The notes under the pieces were generated by a model, which saw only the letters and a program-made list of their open reading frames with translations, made no database searches and had not been told where the DNA came from. A program made the position numbers and the translations under genes. Source: Bacteroidota bacterium (GTDB lineage: Bacteria; Bacteroidota; Bacteroidia; Bacteroidales; Tannerellaceae). From it: 64,000 nt of DNA. Of this stretch, positions 37,501-46,575 are shown one piece after another; the stretch's first letter is position 1; each line of letters starts with the position of its first letter. Location: the NCBI GenBank assembly GCA_023429375.1, contig JAEYVY010000007.1, forward strand, positions 434,001 to 498,000, written 5' to 3'.

Positions 37501-38380
37501 TGCTATCCAAGTAAGCAACTGGACTTCTGATGCTGACAAGAATGAACTGATCAAACGTGTAATCCTGAACTATCTGAAGAAAAATAAAGAATTAGACGCT
37601 GAACTAAGACGTAAGAAGTTCGACCTGACTATCGGGGACGAACTACCTACAGGTATCGTTCAGATGGCTAAAGTTTATATCGCTAAGAAACGTAAGATTC
37701 AAGTGGGTGATAAGATGGCCGGACGTCACGGTAACAAGGGTATTGTTTCTAAGATCGTACGTCAGGAAGATATGCCATTCCTTGAAGACGGAACACCTGT
37801 TGATATTTGTTTGAATCCGCTTGGTGTGCCTTCACGTATGAACCTTGGACAGATTTTCGAAGCTGTACTTGGTTGGGCAGGTAAGGAATTGAACGTTAAG
37901 TTCGCTACGCCTATCTTTGATGGTGCATCTTTGGATGACTTGAACGATTGGACAGACAAAGCCGGAGTTCCTCGTTATGGTAAGACTTATCTATATGATG
38001 GTGGAACCGGTGAACGCTTTGACCAGCCAGCTACTGTAGGGGTAACCTACTTCTTGAAATTGGGACACATGGTTGATGATAAAATGCATGCTCGTTCTAT
38101 CGGTCCATATTCTTTGATTACGCAACAACCATTAGGTGGTAAAGCACAATTCGGTGGACAGCGTTTCGGAGAAATGGAAGTATGGGCACTTGAAGCATTT
38201 GGTGCTGCCCATATTTTGCAAGAAATTCTGACGATCAAGTCTGATGATGTGGTAGGACGTTCTAAAGCTTATGAAGCGATTGTGAAGGGTGAGCCTATGC
38301 CACAACCTGGAATCCCTGAGTCCTTGAATGTGTTGTTACACGAATTGAGAGGTCTTGGCTTAAGCTTTACTTTGGATTAA
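34568..38380 (+). CDS. rpoB: RNA polymerase beta subunit
   Basis: 1270 residues, normal for Bacteroidetes. The rifampicin pocket is [26 protein letters not shown] (split here: [14 protein letters not shown] then [12 protein letters not shown]), with no residue I would associate with resistance. Downstream are [20 protein letters not shown], the lineage insertion regions, and the C-terminal [20 protein letters not shown] clamp-contact segment. It follows rplL after a 107-base gap with an attenuator-like hairpin and precedes rpoC by 68 bases. Confidence 0.98.
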   Translation: [1270 protein letters not shown]

Positions 38381-38448
38381 TTCTTTATGAATATAATAGA
38401 CATGATGTCTGCAATTTCAAACGATAACTCTTTATATAAATAATACAT

Positions 38449-41400
38449 ATGGCTTTTAGAAAAGAAAATAAGATAAAGAGTAACTTTTCAAAAATTACTA
38501 TCGGGCTGGCCTCTCCAGAAGAGATCTTGGAGAACTCGAGTGGTGAAGTTTTGAAGCCCGAAACGATTAACTACCGAACGTATAAACCTGAACGTGATGG
38601 TTTGTTCTGTGAACGAATTTTTGGTCCGATTAAGGATTACGAATGCCATTGCGGGAAATATAAACGTATACGTTATAAGGGAATAGTTTGTGATCGTTGT
38701 GGAGTAGAAGTTACGGAAAAGAAGGTACGTCGCGAACGTATGGGACATATTCACTTGGTTGTTCCTGTAGCACATATCTGGTACTTCCGTTCTCTTCCTA
38801 ATAAGATAGGTTATCTTTTAGGGCTTCCTACTAAGAAACTGGACTCTATTATCTACTATGAGCGTTATGTTGTCATTCAAAAGGGATGTGTTGACACAGT
38901 CGAAGATTTAGATCTGTTGTCAGAAGAGGAATATCTACAGATATTGGATACTCTTCCAAAAGAAAACCAATTGCTTGAAGATACTGATCCAAACAAGTTT
39001 ATTGCTAAGATCGGGGCTGAAGCAGTTTATGATCTTTTGGCTCGTCTTGACTTAGATTCATTGTCATACGACTTGCGTCACCGTGCAAGTACAGATACGT
39101 CTCAACAACGTAAGAATGAAGCGTTGAAACGTCTTCAGGTTGTTGAATCATTCCGTGCTTCAAAGGGACGTAACAAACCCGAATGGATGATTGTGAAAGT
39201 AGTTCCGGTTATTCCACCTGAACTGCGTCCTTTGGTTCCACTTGATGGTGGTCGTTTTGCAACTTCCGACTTAAATGACCTTTACCGTCGTGTTATCATA
39301 CGTAACAACCGTCTGAAACGTCTAATCGATATCAAAGCTCCTGAAGTAATCTTACGTAACGAAAAACGTATGCTTCAAGAAGCGGTTGACTCTCTGTTTG
39401 ACAACTCTCGTAAGTCAAGTGCAGTTAAGACAGATGCTAACCGTCCGTTGAAATCACTTTCAGACAGTTTGAAGGGTAAGCAAGGACGTTTCCGTCAGAA
39501 CCTGCTTGGTAAACGTGTAGACTATTCTGCTCGTTCGGTAATTGTTGTAGGTCCTGAATTAAAAATGCATGAATGTGGTTTGCCAAAGAATATGGCAGCC
39601 GAACTTTATAAACCATTCGTTATTCGTAAGTTGATTGAACGCGGAATCGTAAAGACCGTAAAATCAGCGAAGAAGATCGTTGACAGAAAAGAACCTGTTG
39701 TATGGGATATCCTTGAATACGTAATGAAAGGTCACCCTGTACTGCTGAACCGTGCTCCAACGTTGCACCGTTTAGGTATTCAGGCTTTCCAACCGAAGTT
39801 GATTGAAGGTAAGGCTATTCAGTTGCACCCACTGTCTTGTACGGCTTTCAACGCCGACTTTGATGGTGACCAGATGGCTGTTCACTTGCCTTTAGGAAAC
39901 GAAGCTATTTTGGAAGCTCAAATGTTAATGTTGGCTTCTCACAATATCTTGAACCCGGCGAATGGTGCTCCTATTACCGTACCTTCACAGGATATGGTGC
40001 TTGGTTTGTACTATATCACCAAACTCCGTCCGAATACTTTAGGTGAAGGACTGGTATTCTATGGCGTTGAAGAAGCGATTATCGCTTACAACGAAAAGAA
40101 AGTTGCTATCCATGCTCCGATTAAGGTTTATGTTGATGACATAGACGAAAAAGGAAACCCAATTCGTGTAATGCGCGAAACATCAGTGGGTCGTGTATTG
40201 GTGAACGAAGTAGTTCCAAAAGAAATTGGATATGTAAATGAAATTTTAGGAAAGAAAGCTTTACGTGATATCATTGGTTTAGTTATTAAAACTTGTGGTG
40301 TTGCTCGTACAGCTCAATTCCTTGACGATATCAAGAATCTAGGTTATCAGATGGCCTTTAAGGGTGGTCTGTCGTTCAACCTAGCCGACGTGTTGATTCC
40401 TGAAGAAAAAGACGCATTGGTAAAAGAAGGTTATGAAGAAGTTGAACAGATCTTGGCTAACTATAGCATGGGTTTCATTACGTTCAACGAACGTTATAAC
40501 CAGATTATCGATACTTGGACACACGTTAACAGTAAGCTGTCAAATATCCTGATGAAGAAGTTGACTGAAGATAATGACGGATTCAACTCTGTCTTTATGA
40601 TGATGGATTCAGGAGCCCGTGGTTCTAAAGAGCAGATTCGTCAGCTCTCTGGTATGCGTGGTTTGATGGCTAAACCTCAGAAGAGTGGAGCAGAAGGTGG
40701 GCAGATTATTGAAAACCCTATTCTTTCTAACTTTAAGGAAGGTTTGTCTGTGCTTGAGTACTTTATCTCAACCCACGGTGCTCGTAAAGGTTTGGCGGAT
40801 ACCGCTTTGAAGACTGCCGATGCGGGATACCTTACTCGTCGTCTTGTGGATGTATCGCATGATGTGATCATCAACGAAGAAGACTGTGGTACATTGCGTG
40901 GTTTGATGTGTACTGAGTTGAAGAATAACGAAGAAGTTATTGCGTCATTATACGAACGAATCTTAGGACGTGTATCTGTTCATGATATCCAACACCCATT
41001 GACAGGAGAAATCCTTGTTTATGCTGGTGAAGAAATCAGAGAAGATGCAGCGAAGAAGATTCAAGAATCTCCGATTGAAAGCGTAGAAATCCGTTCGGTA
41101 TTGACTTGTGAATCTAAGAAAGGTGTTTGTGCAAAATGTTACGGACGTAACCTTGCTACAGGACGCATGGTTCAAAGAGGAGAAGTGGTTGGTGTTATCG
41201 CCGCACAATCTATCGGTGAGCCGGGTACACAGTTGACACTTCGTACATTCCACGTTGGGGGTATCGCTTCAAACATTGCAACAGAAAACAGCGTTGCTTC
41301 TAAGTTTGATGGTATTCTTGAAATCGACGAACTACGTTCAGTAGAATCGACCGATGTAACTGGAAAAACATGTCAAGTTGTGGTAAGCCGTTTGGCTGAA

Positions 41401-42741
41401 ATGAGAATTATCGATCCTAATACAAGGATTGTTCTTCTTACACACAATATACCTTATGGTTCTAAACTCTATTTCAAGAGTGGAGACAGTGTAAAGAAAG
41501 GCGACGTAATTATCGAATGGGACCCATTCAACGCCGTTATCGTTTCGGAAGTTTCTGGTAAGATACAGTTTGAAAACGTTATTGAAAACGTAACTTACAA
41601 AGTAGAAAGTGATGAAACAACAGGATTGAAGGAAAAAATCATCATCGAATCGAAAGATAAGACGAAAGCTCCTGAAGTCCATATTGTTGACGAAAATGGA
41701 AATTATCTGAAGAACTATTCATTGCCACTTGGAGCACACGTTGTTAAAGAAAACGGAGACAGTATAAAAGCCGGTGAAGTGTTAGTTAAGATTCCACGTG
41801 CGGTTGGTAAGACTGGTGACATCACAGGGGGTCTTCCTCGTGTTACCGAGTTGTTCGAAGCCCGTAACCCATCCAATCCAGCAGTAGTTTCTGAAATCGA
41901 CGGTGAAATTGGCTTTGGTAAGATCAAACGTGGTAATCGTGAAGTAACAGTTACTTCTAAGCTAGGTGAGGTTAAGAAATATATGGTGCCACTTTCTAAA
42001 CAATTACTTGTTCAGGAAAATGACTATATACGTGCCGGTATGCCTTTGTCAGAAGGAGCTATTACACCATCAGATATCCTTGCAATTAAAGGTCCTACGG
42101 CTGTTCAGGAATATATCGTGAATGAAGTACAGGACGTTTACCGTCTGCAGGGTGTGAAGATTAACGACAAACACTTTGAAGTAATCGTTCGTCAGATGAT
42201 GCGTAAAGTAGAAGTTGTTGATCCGGGAGATACTCGCTTCCTTGAACAACAGGTGGTAGATAAACTGGAAGTGATGGAAGAAAACGACCGTATTTGGGGC
42301 AAGAAAGTTGTCCTTGATCCGGGAGACTCTCAAACATTGCAAGCTGGTCAGATTGTAACAGCACGTAAGTTGAGAGATGAAAACAGTATGTTGAAACGTC
42401 GTGACTTGAAATTGGTTGAAGTTCGTGATGCAATCCCTGCAACAGCTAACCAGATCCTTCAAGGTATCACACGTGCAGCATTACAAACTACCAGCTTTAT
42501 GTCTGCTGCTTCCTTCCAGGAAACAACCAAGGTATTGAACGAAGCTGCAATTAATGGAAAGGTAGACCGTTTGGAAGGTCTGAAGGAAAATGTGATCTGT
42601 GGTCACTTGATTCCTGCAGGTACCGGACAGCGTGACTTTGATAAGTTAGTTGTAGGAGCTAAAGATGAATTCGATCGTATCATGTCAAACCGTAGAAATG
42701 TCGTTGATTTCAACGAAGTAGATGCGGAAATGGACAGATAA
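38449..42741 (+). CDS. rpoC: RNA polymerase beta' subunit
   Basis: 1430 residues. The N-terminal zinc site has cysteines in CHCGKYKRIRYKGIVCDRCG. The catalytic loop is NADFDGDQMAVH, whose three aspartates hold the active-site magnesium. A second zinc site appears as CESKKGVCAKCYGR. The trigger loop and bridge-helix region (GEPGTQLTLRTFHVGG) is intact. Last gene of the large ribosomal/polymerase operon, closed by a strong terminator 22 bases downstream. Confidence 0.98.
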   Translation: MAFRKENKIKSNFSKITIGLASPEEILENSSGEVLKPETINYRTYKPERDGLFCERIFGPIKDYECHCGKYKRIRYKGIVCDRCGVEVTEKKVRRERMGHIHLVVPVAHIWYFRSLPNKIGYLLGLPTKKLDSIIYYERYVVIQKGCVDTVEDLDLLSEEEYLQILDTLPKENQLLEDTDPNKFIAKIGAEAVYDLLARLDLDSLSYDLRHRASTDTSQQRKNEALKRLQVVESFRASKGRNKPEWMIVKVVPVIPPELRPLVPLDGGRFATSDLNDLYRRVIIRNNRLKRLIDIKAPEVILRNEKRMLQEAVDSLFDNSRKSSAVKTDANRPLKSLSDSLKGKQGRFRQNLLGKRVDYSARSVIVVGPELKMHECGLPKNMAAELYKPFVIRKLIERGIVKTVKSAKKIVDRKEPVVWDILEYVMKGHPVLLNRAPTLHRLGIQAFQPKLIEGKAIQLHPLSCTAFNADFDGDQMAVHLPLGNEAILEAQMLMLASHNILNPANGAPITVPSQDMVLGLYYITKLRPNTLGEGLVFYGVEEAIIAYNEKKVAIHAPIKVYVDDIDEKGNPIRVMRETSVGRVLVNEVVPKEIGYVNEILGKKALRDIIGLVIKTCGVARTAQFLDDIKNLGYQMAFKGGLSFNLADVLIPEEKDALVKEGYEEVEQILANYSMGFITFNERYNQIIDTWTHVNSKLSNILMKKLTEDNDGFNSVFMMMDSGARGSKEQIRQLSGMRGLMAKPQKSGAEGGQIIENPILSNFKEGLSVLEYFISTHGARKGLADTALKTADAGYLTRRLVDVSHDVIINEEDCGTLRGLMCTELKNNEEVIASLYERILGRVSVHDIQHPLTGEILVYAGEEIREDAAKKIQESPIESVEIRSVLTCESKKGVCAKCYGRNLATGRMVQRGEVVGVIAAQSIGEPGTQLTLRTFHVGGIASNIATENSVASKFDGILEIDELRSVESTDVTGKTCQVVVSRLAEMRIIDPNTRIVLLTHNIPYGSKLYFKSGDSVKKGDVIIEWDPFNAVIVSEVSGKIQFENVIENVTYKVESDETTGLKEKIIIESKDKTKAPEVHIVDENGNYLKNYSLPLGAHVVKENGDSIKAGEVLVKIPRAVGKTGDITGGLPRVTELFEARNPSNPAVVSEIDGEIGFGKIKRGNREVTVTSKLGEVKKYMVPLSKQLLVQENDYIRAGMPLSEGAITPSDILAIKGPTAVQEYIVNEVQDVYRLQGVKINDKHFEVIVRQMMRKVEVVDPGDTRFLEQQVVDKLEVMEENDRIWGKKVVLDPGDSQTLQAGQIVTARKLRDENSMLKRRDLKLVEVRDAIPATANQILQGITRAALQTTSFMSAASFQETTKVLNEAAINGKVDRLEGLKENVICGHLIPAGTGQRDFDKLVVGAKDEFDRIMSNRRNVVDFNEVDAEMDR

Positions 42742-42763
42742 GAAAACAAGCTATAAAACAAAA

Positions 42764-42795
42764 GGGCTGATGAAAAGTTTCATCAGCCCTTTTTT
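42764..42795 (+). terminator. Intrinsic terminator of the rpoBC operon
   Basis: GGGCTGATGAAA and TTTCATCAGCCC form a perfect 12-base inverted repeat, followed by a run of T. A classic rho-independent terminator. Confidence 0.92.
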
Positions 42796-42819
42796 ATTGT
42801 TTTATACTTATAGAAGCGC

Positions 42820-42827
42820 TATTTTTG
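42820..42827 (+). promoter_or_regulatory. -7 promoter element of the DUF3467 gene
   Basis: TATTTTTG at 31 bases before the ATG; ATTG at 42796-42799 is near the expected -33 position (20-base spacer). Confidence 0.5.
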
Positions 42828-42857
42828 TTTAAGCAATAATGTTTAGATATTACAATT

Positions 42858-43169
42858 ATGGAAAATAAGATTCAAGGAAATGAGATACAGGTTGAGCTGA
42901 CGGACGAAACAGCACAAGGCATATATTCAAATCTGGCAATAATCGCACATTCAAGCTCAGAGTTTATCATCGATTTTATCCGATTGATGCCGGGAACACC
43001 GAAGGCAAAGGTACAAAGCCGTATTATCCTCACGCCTGATAATGCCAAACGATTGCTTTACGCGTTGCAAGACAATATTGAAAAGTTTGAAAGCCAGAAT
43101 AGCGCCGGAAAGACTATCCGTTTTGAAGACGTGGTTCCTCCAATGGGAGGTAAGCCGGGAGAAGCCTAA
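42858..43169 (+). CDS. DUF3467 protein
   Basis: 103-residue cytoplasmic protein with the DUF3467 pattern: AQGIYSNLAIIAHSSSEFIIDFI, then MPGTPKAKVQSRIILTPDNAKRLLYAL. The family is widespread in bacteria and archaea and often sits next to rpoC in Bacteroidetes; its function is unknown. It has its own promoter and terminator, so it is monocistronic. Confidence 0.88.
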   Translation: MENKIQGNEIQVELTDETAQGIYSNLAIIAHSSSEFIIDFIRLMPGTPKAKVQSRIILTPDNAKRLLYALQDNIEKFESQNSAGKTIRFEDVVPPMGGKPGEA

Positions 43170-43189
43170 TTCTACTAAAGAAAAATAAC

Positions 43190-43243
43190 AAGGGTGTCTA
43201 AAATGTACTAAATCCGTACATGTATAGACACCCTTCGTTTTTT
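43190..43243. terminator. Bidirectional terminator between DUF3467 and the carbamoyltransferase gene
   Basis: AAGGGTGTCTA (43190-43200) pairs with TAGACACCCTT (43225-43235), with an inner ATGTAC/GTACAT stem. T-runs flank it on both strands, so it can serve the two convergent genes. Confidence 0.88.
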
Positions 43244-43256
43244 AGAAATACACCTC

Positions 43257-44210
43257 TTATAAATTTTCTAGAATACGTTTAAGAACAACCTGAGCAGAAA
43301 TCTCACGGTTAGCTGCTTCTTGTATTACAATGCTTTGTGGACTTTCAATCACATCGTCGGTCACAATCATATTACGGCGAACAGGCAAACAGTGCATGAA
43401 ATAGGCGTTGTTTGTTAGTTTCATCTTCTCAGTATCAACTGTCCATGCACGATCTTTGCTAAGAATCTGGCCGTAGTTCGGATCAGTATAGGCAGCCCAA
43501 TTCTTTGCATAGATAAAATCAGCACCTTCGAAAGCTTTTGCCTGATCATATTCAATCTTCGCTTTTCCTGAGAACATAGGATCCAGTTCATACCCATGAG
43601 GATGAGTAATAACAAATTCATAGTCCGTCTCGTTCATCCATTCAGCAAAGCTATTCGGAACTGCTTGAGGCAGTGCACGTGGGTGTGGGGCCCAAGAGAG
43701 GACTACTTTCGGACGTTCCGTCTTTTTGAATTCCTCAATGGTAATCAGGTCGGCAAAGCTCTGCAGTGGATGTCTTGTTGCAGCCTCCATACTGAATACA
43801 GGGCGGCCTGAATATTTAATGAATTGGTTCAATACCATTTCGGTATAATCTTCCTCTTTATTTTCAAATTTAGCGAATGAACGAACGCCTATCACATCGC
43901 AGTAGCAGCCCATCACAGGGATAGCTTCTAAAAGATGTTCCGGTTTATCACCGTCCATCACAACGCCACGTTCGGTTTCCAACTTCCAAGCACCCTGGTT
44001 GATATCCAAAACCATGGTGTTCATGCCCAAGTTCATCGCAGCCTTTTGTGTGCTTAGGCGTGTGCGAAGGCTGGAGTTGAAAAATATCATTAACAAGGTC
44101 TTGTTTCTTCCTAGTTCTGTGTATTTGAACCTGTCCTTTTTGATTTCAAGTGCTTCTTTAACGGCTTGTTTTAAATCGCCCAGATCATGGACGCAAGTGA
44201 AATTCCTCAT
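43257..44210 (-). CDS. argF': N-succinylornithine carbamoyltransferase
   Basis: Transcarbamylase that carbamoylates N-succinyl-L-ornithine in the variant arginine pathway of Bacteroidetes. 317 residues from the ATG at 44210; an upstream in-frame start at 44255 would overlap proA. The carbamoyl-phosphate motif FFNSSLRTRLSTQ (residues 43-55), the HPLQSFAD loop and HCLPVRRN are present. The segment VMDGDKPEHLLEA carries Pro90, which in the Bacteroides fragilis enzyme favours the N-succinyl over the N-acetyl substrate (acetyl-specific relatives have Glu there). Genes proA and proB lie directly upstream in the operon, linking arginine and proline synthesis from glutamate. Confidence 0.92.
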   Translation of the reverse strand: MRNFTCVHDLGDLKQAVKEALEIKKDRFKYTELGRNKTLLMIFFNSSLRTRLSTQKAAMNLGMNTMVLDINQGAWKLETERGVVMDGDKPEHLLEAIPVMGCYCDVIGVRSFAKFENKEEDYTEMVLNQFIKYSGRPVFSMEAATRHPLQSFADLITIEEFKKTERPKVVLSWAPHPRALPQAVPNSFAEWMNETDYEFVITHPHGYELDPMFSGKAKIEYDQAKAFEGADFIYAKNWAAYTDPNYGQILSKDRAWTVDTEKMKLTNNAYFMHCLPVRRNMIVTDDVIESPQSIVIQEAANREISAQVVLKRILENL

Positions 44211-44223
44211 ACTATTTGCTTTT

Positions 44224-45474
44224 TTATTGATTACGTATTTGACCGTCTCCTTCAATAATATATTTGTAGGTTGTCAGTTCCTCCAGAGCCATGGGGCCAC
44301 GGGCATGCGCTTTTTGTGTACTAATACCTATTTCCGCCCCGAATCCAAATTGTGCACCATCTGTAAACGCTGTTGATACGTTTGCATAGACGCAAGCTGC
44401 ATCAACTCGGCGCTCGAAAAGGTGAATAGCATCACGAGATTCGCTTACAATACACTCGCTGTGTTTCGAACTATAATGATCGATGTGTTTTAATGCTTCG
44501 TCCAGCGAATCAACCGTGCGAATGCTCATTTTATAATCCAGATATTCCGTTCCGTAGCTTTCTTCAGTTGCCTTTTCTAACAGCTGTTGCGGATATTTAC
44601 CTTTCAAGGAGCCATAAGCCCGTTCGTCTGCATAGATGACAACCTGACTGTCCTTTAATTTTTCACAAAGATAAGGCAAGTCTGACAACCGGTTTGCATG
44701 AATGATCAAACAATCTAAAGCATTGCAAACACTAACCCGTCTTGTTTTGGCATTTGTAATGATTGCCTGTCCCTTCACACGGTCACCATCGCTATCAAAA
44801 TAAGTATGACAAATACCGGCACCCGTTTCAATGATAGGTACCAAGGCATTTTCGCGGACATAATTGATCAACGCAGAGCTACCACGTGGAATAATCAGAT
44901 CCACATAATCCGTAGCTTTTAATAAGACCTCCGTAGCCTCTCTATCTGCAGGGAGTAGCGTACATATCTCTTTACTTATTCCAAACTCATTCAGGGTTTT
45001 ATGGATAATATCGACGAGTGCTTCGTTTGAATAAAGAGCATCAGATCCCCCTTTAAGCACGCAAACGTTACCGCTCTTCATGCAGAGTGACAATACATCG
45101 CAAGTGACATTCGGTCGCGCTTCATAAATCACCCCAATCACACCGAAGGGCACGGAAATCTTACGGATATTCATCCCGTTCGGGCGATTAACTTCTTTCA
45201 GAACTTGGTCTAGCGGAGAGGGGAGCGACGTGACGTTGCGCATATCACCGGCAATTCCTTGAATCCTATTTGTTGTAAGCTTCAGGCGGTCATATTTCGG
45301 GTCGGCCGGATCCATACGTTGCAAATCTTGCTGATTGGCCGTCAGAATAAAGTCACTATTCGCCTCCAAAGCATCGGCCATGGCGAGTAAAATATTGTTT
45401 ATCTCCTTGTCTATCAGTTTGCTAATCGCAACTTTTGCTTCCGATGCTTTTTGTAAGAGTTCAACTGTTTGCAT
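44224..45474 (-). CDS. proA: Gamma-glutamyl phosphate reductase
   Basis: Second enzyme of proline synthesis; it reduces glutamyl 5-phosphate to glutamate semialdehyde with NADPH. 416 residues from ATG 45474; GTG at 45483 is an alternative. The aldehyde-dehydrogenase-like catalytic cysteine is in VSVCNALDCLIIH. Motifs GVIGVIYEARPNVT, LKGGSDALYSN and the C-terminal FGFGAEIGISTQKAHARGP are as expected. It lies 13 bases before the carbamoyltransferase and 11 after proB. Confidence 0.96.
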   Translation of the reverse strand: MQTVELLQKASEAKVAISKLIDKEINNILLAMADALEANSDFILTANQQDLQRMDPADPKYDRLKLTTNRIQGIAGDMRNVTSLPSPLDQVLKEVNRPNGMNIRKISVPFGVIGVIYEARPNVTCDVLSLCMKSGNVCVLKGGSDALYSNEALVDIIHKTLNEFGISKEICTLLPADREATEVLLKATDYVDLIIPRGSSALINYVRENALVPIIETGAGICHTYFDSDGDRVKGQAIITNAKTRRVSVCNALDCLIIHANRLSDLPYLCEKLKDSQVVIYADERAYGSLKGKYPQQLLEKATEESYGTEYLDYKMSIRTVDSLDEALKHIDHYSSKHSECIVSESRDAIHLFERRVDAACVYANVSTAFTDGAQFGFGAEIGISTQKAHARGPMALEELTTYKYIIEGDGQIRNQ

Positions 45475-45485
45475 ACTCAACACAA

Positions 45486-46568
45486 TTAATCCAGATAAAG
45501 ATAGTCATAATGCACCAAAGGCTTAATATCTTTCACGCCTATTAACTTTACGGCCTCCTTGCTGTCGTACGAAGCACAACCAACCCCAAGCTGAATACCC
45601 TCTTCATTAAAAATCTTGACGATATCATCTTTCTCAAAGTCTCCCAAAATCTTGGTGACGCCAACCAGAAGAATACTCGTTGCTTTAGGGCTAAGCAGTG
45701 CCTCTTCGGCACCTTTGTTAATATGGACTTCCCCTTTTGCAAACCCTTCAGAGTGAGCAATCCATTTCTTTACACTGCTAACCGGCTTGGAAGACGGGAT
45801 AAAATGCGTGCACAGCGTGGAGCTGTTTTTCTGAAGCAGATCGCAGAGGATATTGTCTTTCTTGCCATTGGCGATGATTACGTTGATACCTTCTTCGGCC
45901 ACTTTTCGGGCAATCGTACATTTGGTAAGCATTCCTCCTCGTCCGAAAGAAGACTTTCCTGTCTGTATATAGTCCGACAAATCATCCTGCGAACCATCAA
46001 TCTCACGAATCACAGATGAGTCCGGATCGGACGGGTTGCCATTAAATATACCATCAATATTGCTCAAAATAATCAGTGCATCCATGCCCATCATCGTAGC
46101 GATAAGACCAGAGAGTTCGTCGTTGTCGGTAAACATCAGTTCCGTTACCGAAATAGTATCGTTTTCATTGACGATTGGAATCACTTTATTATCGAGCATA
46201 ACCTCCATACAATGCTTCTGATTCAGGTAGTGCGTGCGGCTACCGAAATTCTCTTTCGTGGTCAACACCTGACCGCATACCAACCCATGCTCACGGAATA
46301 GTTCATAATAACGATTGATTAGTTTGGCCTGGCCCACAGCCGAATACAGCTGGCGAGCCGATACAGCATCCAGTTTTTTATTGACACGTAGTTCGCTTCT
46401 GCCCGATGCCACTGCTCCGGAAGAAATCAATACAATCTCTATCCCTTGCTTGTGCAACTCGGCAACCTGATCGACAAGGGCCGACATACGGGTCACATCC
46501 AAGGTGCCGTCTTTTCTAGTGAGTACGTTGCTGCCGATTTTAACGGCAATACGTTTATATCTGTACAT
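45486..46568 (-). CDS. proB: Glutamate 5-kinase
   Basis: First enzyme of proline synthesis; phosphorylates the gamma-carboxyl of glutamate. 360 residues: an amino-acid kinase domain (KIGSNVLTRKDGTLD, VLISSGAVASGRSEL, IVNENDTISVTELMFTDNDELSG) followed by a C-terminal PUA domain of about 80 residues. The start ATG 46568 lies 7 bases after the end of the acyl-CoA synthetase gene; an upstream frame start would overlap it. Normal feedback-regulated enzyme by family knowledge. Confidence 0.96.
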   Translation of the reverse strand: MYRYKRIAVKIGSNVLTRKDGTLDVTRMSALVDQVAELHKQGIEIVLISSGAVASGRSELRVNKKLDAVSARQLYSAVGQAKLINRYYELFREHGLVCGQVLTTKENFGSRTHYLNQKHCMEVMLDNKVIPIVNENDTISVTELMFTDNDELSGLIATMMGMDALIILSNIDGIFNGNPSDPDSSVIREIDGSQDDLSDYIQTGKSSFGRGGMLTKCTIARKVAEEGINVIIANGKKDNILCDLLQKNSSTLCTHFIPSSKPVSSVKKWIAHSEGFAKGEVHINKGAEEALLSPKATSILLVGVTKILGDFEKDDIVKIFNEEGIQLGVGCASYDSKEAVKLIGVKDIKPLVHYDYLYLD

Positions 46569-46575
46569 AATTAAC

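Noticed and set aside
34568..38380. Rifampicin resistance mutation in rpoB
   Set aside because: The key residues of the pocket (for example the Ser in RLSALGPGG and His in ITHKRR) are wild type.
34839..42462. Many long antisense frames inside rpoB and rpoC
   Set aside because: They follow the codon bias of highly expressed genes on the other strand and have no sensible protein features.
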